Assembly (NCBI RefSeq): GCF_034439435.1
Contig: NZ_JAPCKJ010000003.1
Span: 124,001 to 188,000, forward strand
Direction: 5' to 3'
Source of the DNA: Sarcina sp034439435
GTDB taxonomy: Bacteria; Bacillota; Clostridia; Clostridiales; Clostridiaceae
DNA: 64,000 nucleotides
Both the position numbers and the translations under genes were made by a program. A model generated the notes under the pieces. It saw nothing but the letters and a program-made list of their open reading frames with translations. It was not told the DNA's origin and made no database searches. How positions within the stretch are numbered: the first letter of the stretch is position 1; every line of letters starts with the position of its first letter. Of this stretch, positions 63,989 through 64,000 are shown piece by piece.

Positions 63989-64000
63989 CACGCTTTCTCT

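Noticed and set aside
1..64000. CRISPR arrays, tRNA, rRNA, riboswitches, prophage genes, intact transposases
   Set aside because: None was recognised on either strand. The only repetitive DNA is the two palindromic repeat families and small terminators.

Overview
The window is a low-GC, AT-rich Firmicute chromosome segment, almost certainly Clostridium perfringens. I infer this from strong GGAGG-type ribosome binding sites, the codon bias, and a set of large secreted glycosidases with CBM32, FIVAR, Fn3 and dockerin modules. The GH89 enzyme has its two catalytic glutamates exactly 118 residues apart, as in the characterised C. perfringens enzyme. No rRNA, tRNA, CRISPR array, prophage or intact insertion sequence is visible. 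About 40 of roughly 45 genes lie on the minus strand.

Layout. 0-3.6 kb: two peptidases (M29 and Xaa-Pro M24) with a degraded membrane-protein remnant between them. 3.9-6 kb: a plus-strand Agr-type peptide-signalling cassette (agrB, a 40-codon agrD, an AgrC-like kinase) with no response regulator. 6-10.8 kb: an acetyltransferase, an MFS permease, alanine racemase (plus strand) and small envelope proteins. 11.2-17.5 kb: a 2104-residue GH89 alpha-N-acetylglucosaminidase. 17.7-28.4 kb: a small basic protein, a MATE pump, a DbpA-type helicase, a glycerate module (kinase, GntP permease, CdaR regulator), an iron alcohol dehydrogenase and unknowns. 29-43 kb: a glycan-use region with glycosylasparaginase, a ROK kinase broken by an in-frame stop, GH38 alpha-mannosidase, rubrerythrin, a class V aminotransferase, a multimodular GH20 hexosaminidase with dockerin, a Dabb protein and a GH31 glycosidase. 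43-48 kb: a complete Bce-type antimicrobial-peptide sensing and resistance module (RR, HK, ATPase, permease). 48-53 kb: a second MATE pump, arsR-arsC and a YdbT/YdbS pair. 53-59 kb: two ABC exporter half-transporters and a yhbFED-like polymer-forming operon. 59.6-64 kb: a secreted CAP-domain protein and a GH2 glycosidase.

How the genes work together. The GH89, GH20, GH38, GH31 and GH2 enzymes together with glycosylasparaginase suggest stepwise dismantling of host mucin and N-glycans. Exported multimodular enzymes work outside the cell, and leaderless GH38, GH31, GH2 and asparaginase finish inside. Glycerate uptake and phosphorylation form a separate small module under a CdaR-like regulator.

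Intergenic DNA carries two families of short palindromic, MITE-like repeats (at about 8.2, 9.7, 11.1, 36.6, 48.1 and 50.8 kb, and at about 10.0, 19.7, 27.8, 36.7, 49.6 and 53.3 kb). They often sit just downstream of genes. The most notable single item is the Agr cassette: its AgrD-like peptide has serine where the ring-closing cysteine normally is, so it predicts a lactone rather than a thiolactone autoinducer.
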